28,220 nt of DNA from JBCDLI01 sp038745535 (lineage in GTDB: Bacteria; Pseudomonadota; Alphaproteobacteria; Rhizobiales; Rhizobiaceae). The position numbers were made by a program, and so were the translations under genes. The notes under the pieces were generated by a model that did not search any database, was not told the origin of the DNA, and saw only the letters and a program-made list of their open reading frames with translations. Positions 1-8,519 of this stretch are shown piece after piece; the stretch's first letter is position 1; each line of letters begins with the position of its first letter. The stretch covers positions 1 through 28,220 of the forward strand of contig JBCDLI010000030.1 in the NCBI GenBank assembly GCA_038745535.1. The letters run 5' to 3'.

Positions 1-111
1 ATCGACCACTTGTCCAATAGACGGGTGAGAACAGTTGGGGAGCAATTGTCTTCACAGTTTGGTGTTGGTTTGGCCCGTATGGCGCGTACCTGCTTTAACA
101 GTTTTGTGTAA
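1..111 (+). CDS. C-terminal end of an upstream ORF, probably cellulose synthase catalytic subunit BcsA (partial)
   Basis: Frame 1 is open from the window edge to a TAA at 109-111. The other two plus-strand frames close within the first 24 bases. The 36 visible residues (ending ...TCFNSFV) are too few to recognise by themselves. The call rests on context: the next gene is bcsB, and bcsA normally sits directly before bcsB. The stop lies 52 bases before the chosen bcsB ATG, a normal operon spacing. The identity is inference; only the open frame and stop are seen. Confidence 0.45.
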   Translation: MDHLSNRRVRTVGEQLSSQFGVGLARMARTCFNSFV

Positions 112-163
112 GACTACCATCGAACGTAAGTGAGTACTGAGTTTGTCGCGTTCCCGAGAAATA

Positions 164-2695
164 ATGAGCCGAAGTGTTCGGTCAGCTTTGCACGGCACAG
201 CAGCGATGCTGTTATTTGCAAGTTCTTACGCATACGCTCAGTCGACCGAGCGCCTGCCCGATTTAAATTCCGAGCAATACCCGAACATTTTCCGAGCCTT
301 TGAAGAGCATGTCGACGGCATCGAGGGACTGGTTGATATAGATACCGCGCCGGTTTACTCGGTCCGGGGCACTTCGAGCCAGGGAACAATCTCACGGTTA
401 CCAACTGTCGGTCGTGACCCGACACTATGGGGTGAGTTCGATACGATCTCGTGGCCGATTTTCATGACGGCAGCGGACGTCAGAAACCCTGTGAAGGTCT
501 CGCTAGCTTTCCAGAACGCCGCATCGGTGATGCCTGAGATTTCGCAGCTTGAGCTTATCGTCAATGGGGTGAAGCTCGGAGAAACTGCAATACAAAATCC
601 CGCTTCGCCGGGTGTGCTGCAGGTAGAGATCCCTGCAAATTCGCTTGCTGTTGGTTACAATGCCCTTACGGTGGTCGCGCGCCAATTTCACCGGGTGGAC
701 TGTACGGCGGCGGCGACCTACGAACTGTGGACACGCATTGATACCGAGCGTTCGACAATTGAATATACCGGTACCGGAGAGCGCATCCACTCGATCGGCG
801 AGCTTGCCGGTCTGCCCGCCGGGCAAAACCAAGACCTTCAAATCCGGCTGCATTTTCCATCGACACAAGCCCCAGCCACACGCATTGATCGCTTGCGCGA
901 GTATTTCGATTTAGCTCAACAGGCATCCGCGGTCCGTGGTCTTCGCAAGGCCGATGTTCAGGTTGCGTCGGTCGGCAATCAGCGCGTGCAGGACACCGTG
1001 CTCGACATTTTCGCAGGTTCGGTTTCAGAGCTGAACGAAACGGCCTCTCTGACGGACATGTACGATTTGTCCGATGTCGCGCAGCGCGTGAATTCGACGA
1101 GCGTCAATACGGTCTTTATCACATCGCGCAGCAACGCGCGCATCTTGATGCTTCGGCTCAATGAGATCGCTCATCTACCGGATGCCTTTGAGAACCATCG
1201 GCTAGAACCCGTCGCGGGCAGCACCGCCGGCGTCGCGCTCGCGAAACAGCACGAACACCGCGTGTTTGAAAAGACGTCTGTCTCTTTCAAGGAGCTCGGC
1301 TACCTCGAAAACGAGTTCAGTGGGCACCGGTTTAACGCCAAGGTAGGCCTTAACCTTCCGTCGGATTTTTTCCCCGGTGCGTATGATGAAATCGCGTTGC
1401 ATCTCTTCGGCCTCTACACCGAGGGCTTGAAGGATAATCAGCGTCTTCTCATTCGTATCAACGGGCAAAGCGAGGTTTCGCTTCCGCTGAACGGCGAGCG
1501 GGGCGGCGTGTTTGAAAACAAGCTTGTCGAACTCGATTTGGCGCGTTTCAAGCCTGGTTTTAATGAGATTGAGTTGACTGCGTTTGTTGAGAAGCCAACA
1601 GACGATGCGTGTGTTCCCGGCGCTAAACGTGATTTGGAACCGAGGTTTTATCTCTCCGGAGACACGTTCTTACAAATCCCGCGTCTGGCCAAGATGGGGC
1701 GTTTTCCCAACGTCGGCGCAACTGTCGACACGGGCTTTCCCTATCGTCCAGAAGATCAACGCGGGCCGATTGATGTTGTGCTTGCCGATGGCGGTGTCGG
1801 CACGCTCTCAAAGGCTGTGGAATTCGTCAGCATCATGGCCGCAAATACGAACACGGTCTACGATGTACAGCCACGCTTAGCGTCGGATTTTTCCTCGCAG
1901 AACTTCGCATCGAACCGGATTGTGGTCGGGAGTTACCAATCGCTTCCAACACAATACGCCGAGGCTTTGCCCGGCGCCAACGTGGCGGGTCTATCTGAGT
2001 TTTGGTCAAACCCCATGGTGCAGCTGGCAGATGGCTCAATTGACCTGATGCGCACGGCCGCGCTTGGCGATAGCGCAACCGGCGCTGACGCTCCGCTAAG
2101 GATCAATTCAGGCGTGCCAACGGGGAGCCAAATTGACCTACTGAGCGGAAGCCCCACAGGTATGGATAGCGGCCAGGAGCTGCGCACACGGTTTCGCCGT
2201 CAGGCAGAAGACCGCCGGGAAAACAGCGTGATCGAGCGTGCGCTTAATCGCATTGGCCGTTGGGTCACGTTCACCTCCAACAAGAATAGGGTGACGGAGA
2301 TCGCTGGAAACTCGCCGGCTCTGATCAGCCAGGTGGTGGATGGTGAGGCACTGACGACCGTCGTCGGATTTGCGCAAACGCAGGACTCAATGGCAACCGT
2401 TTCCGGTTTCTTCCAGCCATCCGCTTACTCACAAGACATGGTGCAAACAGCCGGTCTCAATCTGGGTGATCCTGCGGTGACAAGCGTGCTGGCAAAATCT
2501 GCCAAGCTCAGCGTGATGACAGACTTCTCGTTTTACAATCTCCGTTTGATCGTGGCTGGCTGGTTCTCCAACAATCCGCTTGTCTTTGGCCTTCTTACAC
2601 TCATCACGTTTTTGACTGCTGGTGCCGTTTCCAATCGTGCGCTGAAGTTCACCAAAAGAACCTATGGTAAGACCTTTGAACCTCTCGACATGTAA
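164..2695 (+). CDS. bcsB: Cellulose synthase regulatory subunit BcsB
   Basis: Periplasmic, inner-membrane-anchored subunit of bacterial cellulose synthase. It partners BcsA and guides the nascent glucan across the periplasm. The product is 843 residues, in the family's usual range. A signal peptide covers about residues 1-26 (ending ASSYAYAQS). The BcsB-type carbohydrate-binding and flavodoxin-like halves follow; family-typical stretches include TLWGEFDTISWPIF near the N-terminus and FYLSGDTFLQIP in the second half. One C-terminal membrane helix lies in the segment starting NNPLVFGLLTLITF, with a short basic cytoplasmic tail. The start was taken as ATG 164 because it begins a compact signal peptide; an in-frame TTG at 143 would add seven residues. 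It is followed by a 192-base gap and then the TPR gene, so it is probably co-transcribed with the downstream bcs genes. Confidence 0.95.
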   Translation: MSRSVRSALHGTAAMLLFASSYAYAQSTERLPDLNSEQYPNIFRAFEEHVDGIEGLVDIDTAPVYSVRGTSSQGTISRLPTVGRDPTLWGEFDTISWPIFMTAADVRNPVKVSLAFQNAASVMPEISQLELIVNGVKLGETAIQNPASPGVLQVEIPANSLAVGYNALTVVARQFHRVDCTAAATYELWTRIDTERSTIEYTGTGERIHSIGELAGLPAGQNQDLQIRLHFPSTQAPATRIDRLREYFDLAQQASAVRGLRKADVQVASVGNQRVQDTVLDIFAGSVSELNETASLTDMYDLSDVAQRVNSTSVNTVFITSRSNARILMLRLNEIAHLPDAFENHRLEPVAGSTAGVALAKQHEHRVFEKTSVSFKELGYLENEFSGHRFNAKVGLNLPSDFFPGAYDEIALHLFGLYTEGLKDNQRLLIRINGQSEVSLPLNGERGGVFENKLVELDLARFKPGFNEIELTAFVEKPTDDACVPGAKRDLEPRFYLSGDTFLQIPRLAKMGRFPNVGATVDTGFPYRPEDQRGPIDVVLADGGVGTLSKAVEFVSIMAANTNTVYDVQPRLASDFSSQNFASNRIVVGSYQSLPTQYAEALPGANVAGLSEFWSNPMVQLADGSIDLMRTAALGDSATGADAPLRINSGVPTGSQIDLLSGSPTGMDSGQELRTRFRRQAEDRRENSVIERALNRIGRWVTFTSNKNRVTEIAGNSPALISQVVDGEALTTVVGFAQTQDSMATVSGFFQPSAYSQDMVQTAGLNLGDPAVTSVLAKSAKLSVMTDFSFYNLRLIVAGWFSNNPLVFGLLTLITFLTAGAVSNRALKFTKRTYGKTFEPLDM

Positions 2696-2737
2696 TCGGC
2701 GGGCCGGTGGCGGCCTGACCCTCTGGAACTTTTGCGG

Positions 2738-2757
2738 TCCCAATTACGCGATTGGGA
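2738..2757. promoter_or_regulatory. Intergenic hairpin between bcsB and the TPR gene
   Basis: A perfect 7-bp inverted repeat, TCCCAAT (2738-2744) and ATTGGGA (2751-2757), encloses the loop TACGCG. It sits in the 192-base bcsB-TPR gap, and no T-tract follows it. It could set relative mRNA levels within the operon (processing or stability) rather than end transcription. The structure is seen; the role is inference. Confidence 0.35.
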
Positions 2758-2877
2758 GCCGTGCAGAGATGGTGGCGGGTGGCCTCATCGGATGCGCTTC
2801 CGAGGTCCGGAGCCGGACGATGGCAGCAATCAATTTAGCTATTTTTCCCAAGACCGCCTTCGGTCCAACAGTCAAAC

Positions 2878-2881
2878 GGAG
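2878..2881 (+). promoter_or_regulatory. Ribosome-binding site deciding the TPR gene start
   Basis: GGAG lies six bases before ATG 2888. It selects that ATG over the 52-residue in-frame extension upstream, which lacks a signal peptide and has atypical composition. Confidence 0.7.
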
Positions 2882-2887
2882 CCCGCA

Positions 2888-4870
2888 ATGCTAGCTCTCA
2901 TTCGTGCAGCCCTTCTGGCATCCGTCGTCATTGTAACCGCACCCGCGTTGGCGCAGTCCGAGGACGGTCAAGCGATCGCTTTGATGCGCGCGACATCGCC
3001 TGATGTTCACGCACTGAGATATTATGCACGGCTCGGCGACACCGAACGCTATCAGCTTGAGTTGAAGCGGCTGCAAGCGATGTATCCCGGCTTCACGCCG
3101 CCCAGCAATCTCACGGAAGACGAGTTCAACTCCGAACAGGAGCTCTGGGACCTTTACGCCGATGGCCGTTTTGCGGACATAAGGCAGCGCATCGTTGAGA
3201 TACAGGAAACGAATCCAGCATGGCAGCCAAGCAAGGCACTGGTTCGAGAACTCAATCGCGTAACCAAACGCGGCGAATTGTTGAAAGCATTCAGCGAGTT
3301 TGACAGTCTTGAGGTCAAACGCATCGCAAATGACAATCCACTGCTGATTAATCCCGATGATCCAGAGGTGGTTTGGGCGGTTGCTGAAACGTTTGCGCTG
3401 GAAAAAGATATCGACGCTGCCATTGAGGCGTTCACCTTCGCAGTAACGACTGCCCAAACTGAAGAGGTGAAGGCCGGCGCACTGCAGAAAGCCGCTCAGC
3501 ACCTTCCGCTGGGAGACTCTTCGCCTCTCTACACGCTGGCAAAGATAAAATACGCTCCCGAGAAGATCGATGAGACGCTCGATCTCGGGTATGCGCGGGG
3601 GTTGGTCATACGATCAAACCAGTACGGTGTTGGTTTCTCCGAAGACTATATCGAGATCATCAACCTCTTCATGCAGCGAGCCCTCGCCGAGGGTTGGTTG
3701 GATGATATCGAAGTGCTCTCTTGGACGCTTTACAACCAAGGCCAGTATCTGCCTGCATTGGCTCTGTTTCAGCGATCTCTGCAGTTGCAGCCGGACGAGA
3801 AGACGGTCGAAGGTCTGTTGCTATCGCTCAAATTGCTCAATCGGGCAGCTGAAGCCAGACCCATCGCGACCGAGTGGCGTACCGCGTCACGCGATATCGC
3901 AAAGTTGTACCTCAATCTCTGGGCACCGGTGCTGCTTGATCAAAATGCGGGCAAGCTCGAAAGCGAGTTTCTGCGTGTTTATGCGCAAACAACCAACGAA
4001 GTAATTTCAGGCGAGGGTGCAGAAGCGCTGGGTTGGTATGCGTTCAACGTTCAGCAACTGCCTGCCGCTGATGCATGGTTCAGGCAAGCCATAGAATGGG
4101 AACTGACAGAAACCGCCGTGCTCGGTCGGTTGCTGACGGCAGCATCTCTCAAGGACAAACCAACGTTCGATAGACTTCAGGCTACTTATTCTGCGCAGTA
4201 TCCAGACTTGGCCCTCCAGAAATATGAGCCCGAGTTCCGTATCGCGCGGCAGTCTGCGCCGCGTCGTCGTTCGCAAACGCGTTCGCAGACGTTCTCCAAT
4301 CGGATTGCCGCAGCGCACAAGGCGAAGAAATTCCGCGAATGCGTTTCGTTAAGCGACCAACAGCTTCGTGCCGGGCGTATGACGCACAATGATTACCAGA
4401 TACGCGGTTGGTGCCTGTTGGAACTCAAACGACCAGCAGAAGCGCAGGAATCGTTTGAGATGGCGCTGAGCAAAGGCGGCGGCAGCACCACGAAAGATCG
4501 TCAGGCGTCTGGCTATGGCGCGTCTCTTGCGGCACTTCGCCGGGGTCGAACCGATACCGCGTTTGATCTTGCCAACGAAAACACGTTGGAGAAGGGCCAG
4601 CGCCGGGTCGTGAACAAAGAGATCCTGACGCAGCGTTCGATTTCGGCGTTCCGTAATCGCGACTACCGTGCGACGTTATTCTCTTTGAACGAATTGAGAA
4701 AAATTGCGCCGGAGCCACGTGATCTGGCGCAGCTTCGTGGCTGGTCGCTCTACTATCTTGGTGACTATCGCGGTTCGCTTCGCGTGTTCGAAGCGCTCGA
4801 CAGCATCTATTCAACCACAGACACAAAACGCGCGTTGCAAACGGTACGCGCGCGCGCAGGGCGGGGGTAA
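2888..4870 (+). CDS. Periplasmic TPR-repeat protein of the cellulose operon
   Basis: 660 residues. A clear signal peptide (about residues 1-23, ending APALAQS) sends the protein to the periplasm. The rest is alpha-helical with tetratricopeptide-like units, for example YLPALALFQRSLQLQPDE in the middle and RGWCLLELKRPAEAQESFE and RGWSLYYLGDYRGSLRVFE towards the C-terminus. A basic linker (APRRRSQTRSQTFSNR) divides it into an N-terminal and a C-terminal TPR block. It occupies the place of BcsC or of the TPR subunit sometimes called BcsK. The BcsC outer-membrane beta-barrel is absent: the protein stops after the last TPR. Such TPR proteins scaffold the periplasmic part of polysaccharide secretion machines. 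The start is set by GGAG and the signal peptide. bcsN begins five bases after its stop, so the two are translationally linked. Confidence 0.85.
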   Translation: MLALIRAALLASVVIVTAPALAQSEDGQAIALMRATSPDVHALRYYARLGDTERYQLELKRLQAMYPGFTPPSNLTEDEFNSEQELWDLYADGRFADIRQRIVEIQETNPAWQPSKALVRELNRVTKRGELLKAFSEFDSLEVKRIANDNPLLINPDDPEVVWAVAETFALEKDIDAAIEAFTFAVTTAQTEEVKAGALQKAAQHLPLGDSSPLYTLAKIKYAPEKIDETLDLGYARGLVIRSNQYGVGFSEDYIEIINLFMQRALAEGWLDDIEVLSWTLYNQGQYLPALALFQRSLQLQPDEKTVEGLLLSLKLLNRAAEARPIATEWRTASRDIAKLYLNLWAPVLLDQNAGKLESEFLRVYAQTTNEVISGEGAEALGWYAFNVQQLPAADAWFRQAIEWELTETAVLGRLLTAASLKDKPTFDRLQATYSAQYPDLALQKYEPEFRIARQSAPRRRSQTRSQTFSNRIAAAHKAKKFRECVSLSDQQLRAGRMTHNDYQIRGWCLLELKRPAEAQESFEMALSKGGGSTTKDRQASGYGASLAALRRGRTDTAFDLANENTLEKGQRRVVNKEILTQRSISAFRNRDYRATLFSLNELRKIAPEPRDLAQLRGWSLYYLGDYRGSLRVFEALDSIYSTTDTKRALQTVRARAGRG

Positions 4871-4875
4871 GTTTC

Positions 4876-6366
4876 ATGGCTAGTGTTTTCAGACGACCTT
4901 GGGTGCGGGCCCTTTCGACCTCCATACTGCTTCTGGCAGTCAGCGGCTGCGTTCGTGTGTCGTTTGAAAACACTTCTTCTATCGTGGATGACGGTCCGGT
5001 GCGAAACGGGCTTGGCTACACCATTGTCGAAAATGTTTCGCCCGACGAGGCCTTCGTCAAATTCGATGCCCTCGTCGGTCGCACCATTTCCATGGATGAG
5101 CGTCACTACGGGCAGGGCATTGAGCAGCGCCTCGTGTTTGCCGCAGACCCCAACATTATCGGCGAGAACATGGTGGAAACGCGGATCGTAAACCGATCAT
5201 CGTTCACCAACTCCGATGAAAAGTTGGAATTGCATGAAACCGATGCGGTCAAACTGCGCGCTGACTTCAAGCGTGCTTTTCCCGGACGGCGTTTTGCGGT
5301 CGACCCTTCGGTCCACTACAATGACTATGGCAGCTTCGGTTTTGCGTTTTTTACGCCGAGGTCGGGGCAGGGCTGTGTCTATGGTTGGCAAAACCTGGAA
5401 GCGACCGCGACCGACACCCGCAATACGCGATACGTGGTGAACTGGCTTCGAGACCGCACCACATCGGGCCATAATGCTAAGCTCTCGTTCCGTTTGCGGT
5501 ACTGCGCGACAGGGATGAAATGGCAAGATGCGCTGGAGATGATGCGGCGCGCGCGGATCGATGTGCCCGCAGACGTGTTTCGTCGGGATCGTCGTTTGCG
5601 CTGGTCTTCCGGGCCTACTTACAACTCTGGTGGTGGTGACACGAGGGCGCAAGACCTGAACTACGTCACGACGCCGCCTTATGAGGAGCAACGGGGAACG
5701 CTTTGCCCGCCCGGCACATCTTTGGACAATATCGGTGGGTTTGCCTCGTCCTGCGCGCCGGAAGAGCCAAAACCGACGGTGAGGAGCGTGCCAGTAAGGA
5801 AGAAGCAGACCGTTGTAAGACGCGCGCCTGCGCCAAAGCCCAAGCCACAGCAGGTGGCGCCTGTGCGGCCTCAAATCGACCCGAATGTTGCACCGATTGT
5901 GCCGTTGCCAGTGACGCCGACGCAGCCAATCAATCCTGATGTGCCGATGGTGCGAAACAGTCCGTCTGTGACGACTGTGCCGGTGATACAGCCGAACCAA
6001 CCGGTCATTCACCGTGGTCAAGACCGACGGGATAACGGGACGACCACTCCCTCCATCATGGCGGTGCCCAACGGCACGACCGTGAATGCAGCACCGGGTA
6101 TTGTACCACTCCCGCAAGCAACGCCGCGCATGCAGCCACTTGTGCAGCCACGCGCGGTAGGCGGGCAGGGCGTGAGAACGATTGTGGCACCTTCGCAAGG
6201 GGTAGGCGATCAGCCCGTGCGTCCCACACCGCGGGTCATCTCACTGACCGAGAAGCCGCTGGTTTCAGTCGGTCAAGAGGAACGTGCAACGCGATCCACG
6301 GCCCAGCCACAGACCGTAGAGTGCAATGGCGCAAATAACCATTTGCCGCAGTGTCGGGGGCAGTGA
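4876..6366 (+). CDS. bcsN: Cellulose biosynthesis protein BcsN (lipoprotein)
   Basis: 496 residues. The N-terminus is a lipoprotein signal with lipobox VSGC and lipidated Cys25. The following ~230 residues match the BcsN family found in rhizobial cellulose operons (segments such as SIVDDGPVRNGLGYTIVENV and WQDALEMMRRARIDVPADV). From about residue 270 the protein becomes a Pro/Val/Thr/Gln-rich low-complexity tail of ~200 residues, likely extended and able to span periplasm or reach peptidoglycan. Besides Cys25 there are six cysteines: 167 and 210 in the folded domain, 277 and 293 at the start of the tail, 483 and 493 at the extreme C-terminus. These could form three disulfides. The biochemical role of BcsN is not settled. 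Membrane anchoring and operon position suggest an export or assembly accessory. The RBS overlaps the stop of the TPR gene. Confidence 0.85.
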   Translation: MASVFRRPWVRALSTSILLLAVSGCVRVSFENTSSIVDDGPVRNGLGYTIVENVSPDEAFVKFDALVGRTISMDERHYGQGIEQRLVFAADPNIIGENMVETRIVNRSSFTNSDEKLELHETDAVKLRADFKRAFPGRRFAVDPSVHYNDYGSFGFAFFTPRSGQGCVYGWQNLEATATDTRNTRYVVNWLRDRTTSGHNAKLSFRLRYCATGMKWQDALEMMRRARIDVPADVFRRDRRLRWSSGPTYNSGGGDTRAQDLNYVTTPPYEEQRGTLCPPGTSLDNIGGFASSCAPEEPKPTVRSVPVRKKQTVVRRAPAPKPKPQQVAPVRPQIDPNVAPIVPLPVTPTQPINPDVPMVRNSPSVTTVPVIQPNQPVIHRGQDRRDNGTTTPSIMAVPNGTTVNAAPGIVPLPQATPRMQPLVQPRAVGGQGVRTIVAPSQGVGDQPVRPTPRVISLTEKPLVSVGQEERATRSTAQPQTVECNGANNHLPQCRGQ

Positions 6367-6377
6367 GGCGTGAAGTA

Positions 6378-6403
6378 CGGGAAGCGTTTCTTCAGCTTTC
6401 CCG
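6378..6403. terminator. Weak hairpin between convergent bcsN and gph
   Basis: CGGGAAGC (6378-6385) pairs with GCTTTCCCG (6395-6403), leaving one bulged T. It fills the 38-base gap between the stops of two convergent genes, where a bidirectional terminator would be expected. There is no clear T-run on either side, so the call is tentative. Confidence 0.35.
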
Positions 6404-6404
6404 A

Positions 6405-7076
6405 TTATGTGATTAGTTCCTTCACCAACTCCACGGTCATCTCGTCATAGTGCGAGATAACCTTCGTGGGCTTGAACGTGCTCACGTGCTCATCGGTGTA
6501 GCCGAAATCGACTGCGATGACGGGAACCTTTGCATCGTGGGCCGCGCCGATTTCTGCGTAGCTGTCGCCAATCATCACTGCGCGAGTTGGATCGCCCGAT
6601 GCAGCTTGGACCGTTTCGAGAATGTGGCGGCCATCGGGCTTTTTAAACGTAAAAGTATCGCCGCCGCACACAGCTCTAAAGCGGTCCGACAGACCGAGCG
6701 CGTCGAGTAGTTTTACGGCCAGTCGTTCCGTCTTGTTGGTGCAAACCGCGAAGACAAAGCCTTCGCTTTCCAAGGCATCCATCGCGTTTAGAACGCCGTC
6801 AAATGGAAGGGAAGCGCCCGGCATGTTGTTGCCATAGTGCACGACAAAGTCAGCCACCAAGCGGTCGGCGATTTCATCATCAAATTCGCGCCCTGCTGCG
6901 TTAAACGCACGCTGAAGCATGACGCGTCCGCCCTGGCCAACATATTTGCGAAGAGCCTCAATATCTGTCGTCGGCAGACCTTCGGCATTGAGCACATGAT
7001 TGAGGCTCGCGAGAAGGTCGGGTGCGGTATCGACCAGCGTACCATCAAGGTCGAAAACGACGATTGGAGAAGACAT
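6405..7076 (-). CDS. gph: Phosphoglycolate phosphatase (HAD family)
   Basis: Hydrolyses 2-phosphoglycolate to glycolate in the cytosol, clearing a by-product of DNA repair and oxygenase side reactions. It has 223 residues, the normal length. HAD motif I is FDLDGTLVDTAPD with nucleophile Asp9 and acid/base Asp11. Motif II is VCTNK, the conserved Lys is in KKPDGRHI, and motif IV is GDSYAEIGAA. The last motif has Glu where the usual GDSxxD pattern has Asp, a conservative change. The C-terminal VIAVDFGYTD stretch is typical of Gph rather than other HAD enzymes. A strong AAGGAG lies eight bases before the ATG. The gene is divergent from rpiA with a 141-base shared promoter region, and convergent with bcsN. 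Confidence 0.92.
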   Translation of the reverse strand: MSSPIVVFDLDGTLVDTAPDLLASLNHVLNAEGLPTTDIEALRKYVGQGGRVMLQRAFNAAGREFDDEIADRLVADFVVHYGNNMPGASLPFDGVLNAMDALESEGFVFAVCTNKTERLAVKLLDALGLSDRFRAVCGGDTFTFKKPDGRHILETVQAASGDPTRAVMIGDSYAEIGAAHDAKVPVIAVDFGYTDEHVSTFKPTKVISHYDEMTVELVKELIT

Positions 7077-7217
7077 GGGAACTCCTTTGCTGGGCTGGCG
7101 TTAACGCGGGCATCCGGCAAATGCAATCGACCCGGTAACTTGTGCAATTGACGGTTGGACTTGTGGCGTTGTCGGTGTAGGAACCGCCACGATTTGAATT
7201 GGGTCCCACCACCGGGC

Positions 7218-7913
7218 ATGTCTCCAGAAGAATTGAAAAGCCAAGCAGGCGCTGCCGCTCTCAGCCACGTGGAAGAGGGTATGAAGCTCGGCATTGGTAC
7301 CGGCTCAACGGCGGAAGCGTTTGTTCATCTATTGGCTGAGCGCGTTGCCGGCGGCCTCACAATTGTCGGCGTGCCAACGTCTGAACGCACGGCCAAACTC
7401 TGCATGGATCTCGGTATTCCGCTTGCATCGCTTGATGAAGAACCTGAACTTGATTTGACAATTGATGGTGCCGACGAATGTGACCGCGATCTCCGGCTCA
7501 TTAAGGGCGGGGGCGGCGCGCTGCTGCGTGAAAAAATCGTGGCGCACGCGTCTAAATCGATGATCGTCATCGCCGATGACAGCAAGCTTGTTGAGACGCT
7601 GGGTAAATTTCCGCTGCCAATCGAGGTCAATAAGTTCGGCGTAAAAGCAACGATACTCTCGGTTGACAATGCCTTGGCAGCGGCCGGTTTTTCTGCCGAG
7701 ATGGAGTTGCGTAAGTGCCCGGACGGCCAATTGTTTGTGACCGACGGCGGCCATTACATCCTCGACGCATCGTTCGGACACATTAGCGATGCACAGGCGC
7801 TTTCAGACGCGTTGTTTTCCGTGCCGGGCGTTGTCGAACACGGCCTTTTTATCGGGCTGGCAAAGCGCGTTATCTTGGCCGGCAAAGACGGCATAAAAGA
7901 AATATCGGCCTAG
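7218..7913 (+). CDS. rpiA: Ribose-5-phosphate isomerase A
   Basis: Interconverts ribose 5-phosphate and ribulose 5-phosphate in the non-oxidative pentose phosphate pathway. It has 231 residues. Visible signatures: GIGTGSTAEAF (phosphate loop, about 25-35), TIDGADECD (81-89), KGGGGALLREK (96-106) with the catalytic Glu105, and LPIEVNKFGV. The ATG at 7218 gives the usual family N-terminus (MSPEELKSQAG). An in-frame extension to 7155 exists but has unlikely composition, and no good Shine-Dalgarno is seen for either start. The DUF2059 gene follows after 38 bases. Confidence 0.95.
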   Translation: MSPEELKSQAGAAALSHVEEGMKLGIGTGSTAEAFVHLLAERVAGGLTIVGVPTSERTAKLCMDLGIPLASLDEEPELDLTIDGADECDRDLRLIKGGGGALLREKIVAHASKSMIVIADDSKLVETLGKFPLPIEVNKFGVKATILSVDNALAAAGFSAEMELRKCPDGQLFVTDGGHYILDASFGHISDAQALSDALFSVPGVVEHGLFIGLAKRVILAGKDGIKEISA

Positions 7914-7951
7914 CGACTTTCATAGTTTGCTGCCACACGAAGGAGTTTGAT

Positions 7952-8485
7952 ATGAATTTCAAAGCCGCAACTATTGCTGCAATCGCCGGCTTTTCGCTGG
8001 CTCTGAACCCGTTTTCAGCCAATGCGCAAGACGTCACTGAGAGCCATCTGGACGCCGCACGCGCAGCGATTGCGTCGATCAACGCAACCGATCTGTTCGA
8101 TACGATTTTGCCGGAAGCCGCGGAGGCGTTGCAGGCGAGCCTGTTGCAGAATAATCCAGACCTTGAAGCGCAAATTAGCGAGATTGTGACCGAACAGGCC
8201 ATCGCGATTGCTGCGCGACGTGCTGATCTGGAAACCGAAGTGGCGCGCATTTACGCCCGTGCCATTCGCGAGGAAGACCTCCGCGCGATTGCAGAATTTT
8301 ATAACACCGACGCTGGTCGCGCACTTTTGGAAAACGGCCCGATAGCGACGCGGGAAGCGTCACGCGCTGCGGTGGTTTGGCGTGCTGGCATTGAACGTGA
8401 TCTTCGTACGGCGGTCTCTGCCCAACTGGCGGCGTCTAATCCGCGCGCAAACGTGGAAGCGGGCGAAGCGGCAACCAGCAACTGA
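7952..8485 (+). CDS. Secreted DUF2059 domain protein
   Basis: 177 residues with a cleavable signal peptide (about 1-26, ending FSANAQD). The mature part is almost wholly helical and carries the DUF2059 signature around EEDLRAIAEFYNTDAGRALL (about residues 109-128). The function of DUF2059 is unknown; the protein is expected to be periplasmic. A strong AGGAG (7941-7945) lies six bases before the ATG. It lies between rpiA and gor on the same strand, an arrangement common in Rhizobiales, so it is probably co-transcribed. Nothing ties it mechanistically to either neighbour. Confidence 0.85.
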   Translation: MNFKAATIAAIAGFSLALNPFSANAQDVTESHLDAARAAIASINATDLFDTILPEAAEALQASLLQNNPDLEAQISEIVTEQAIAIAARRADLETEVARIYARAIREEDLRAIAEFYNTDAGRALLENGPIATREASRAAVVWRAGIERDLRTAVSAQLAASNPRANVEAGEAATSN

Positions 8486-8519
8486 TTGCATCTGGACTAA
8501 TCATTGGAAAGCGATAGGC

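Noticed and set aside
2732..2887. 52-codon N-terminal extension of the TPR gene
   Set aside because: Begins at TTG, has no signal-like sequence, and would bury the clear signal peptide and GGAG that define ATG 2888.
2891..3502. Minus-strand ORF of 203 codons opposite the TPR gene
   Set aside because: Antisense shadow; the plus strand carries a signal peptide and TPR pattern in frame.
5197..6198. Minus-strand ORF of 333 codons opposite bcsN
   Set aside because: Arg/His-rich low-complexity translation created by the Pro-rich bcsN tail on the other strand. No start signal or domain.
8382..8519. 46-codon upstream extension of gor
   Set aside because: It lies inside the DUF2059 gene in another frame and breaks the canonical N-terminus of glutathione reductase.
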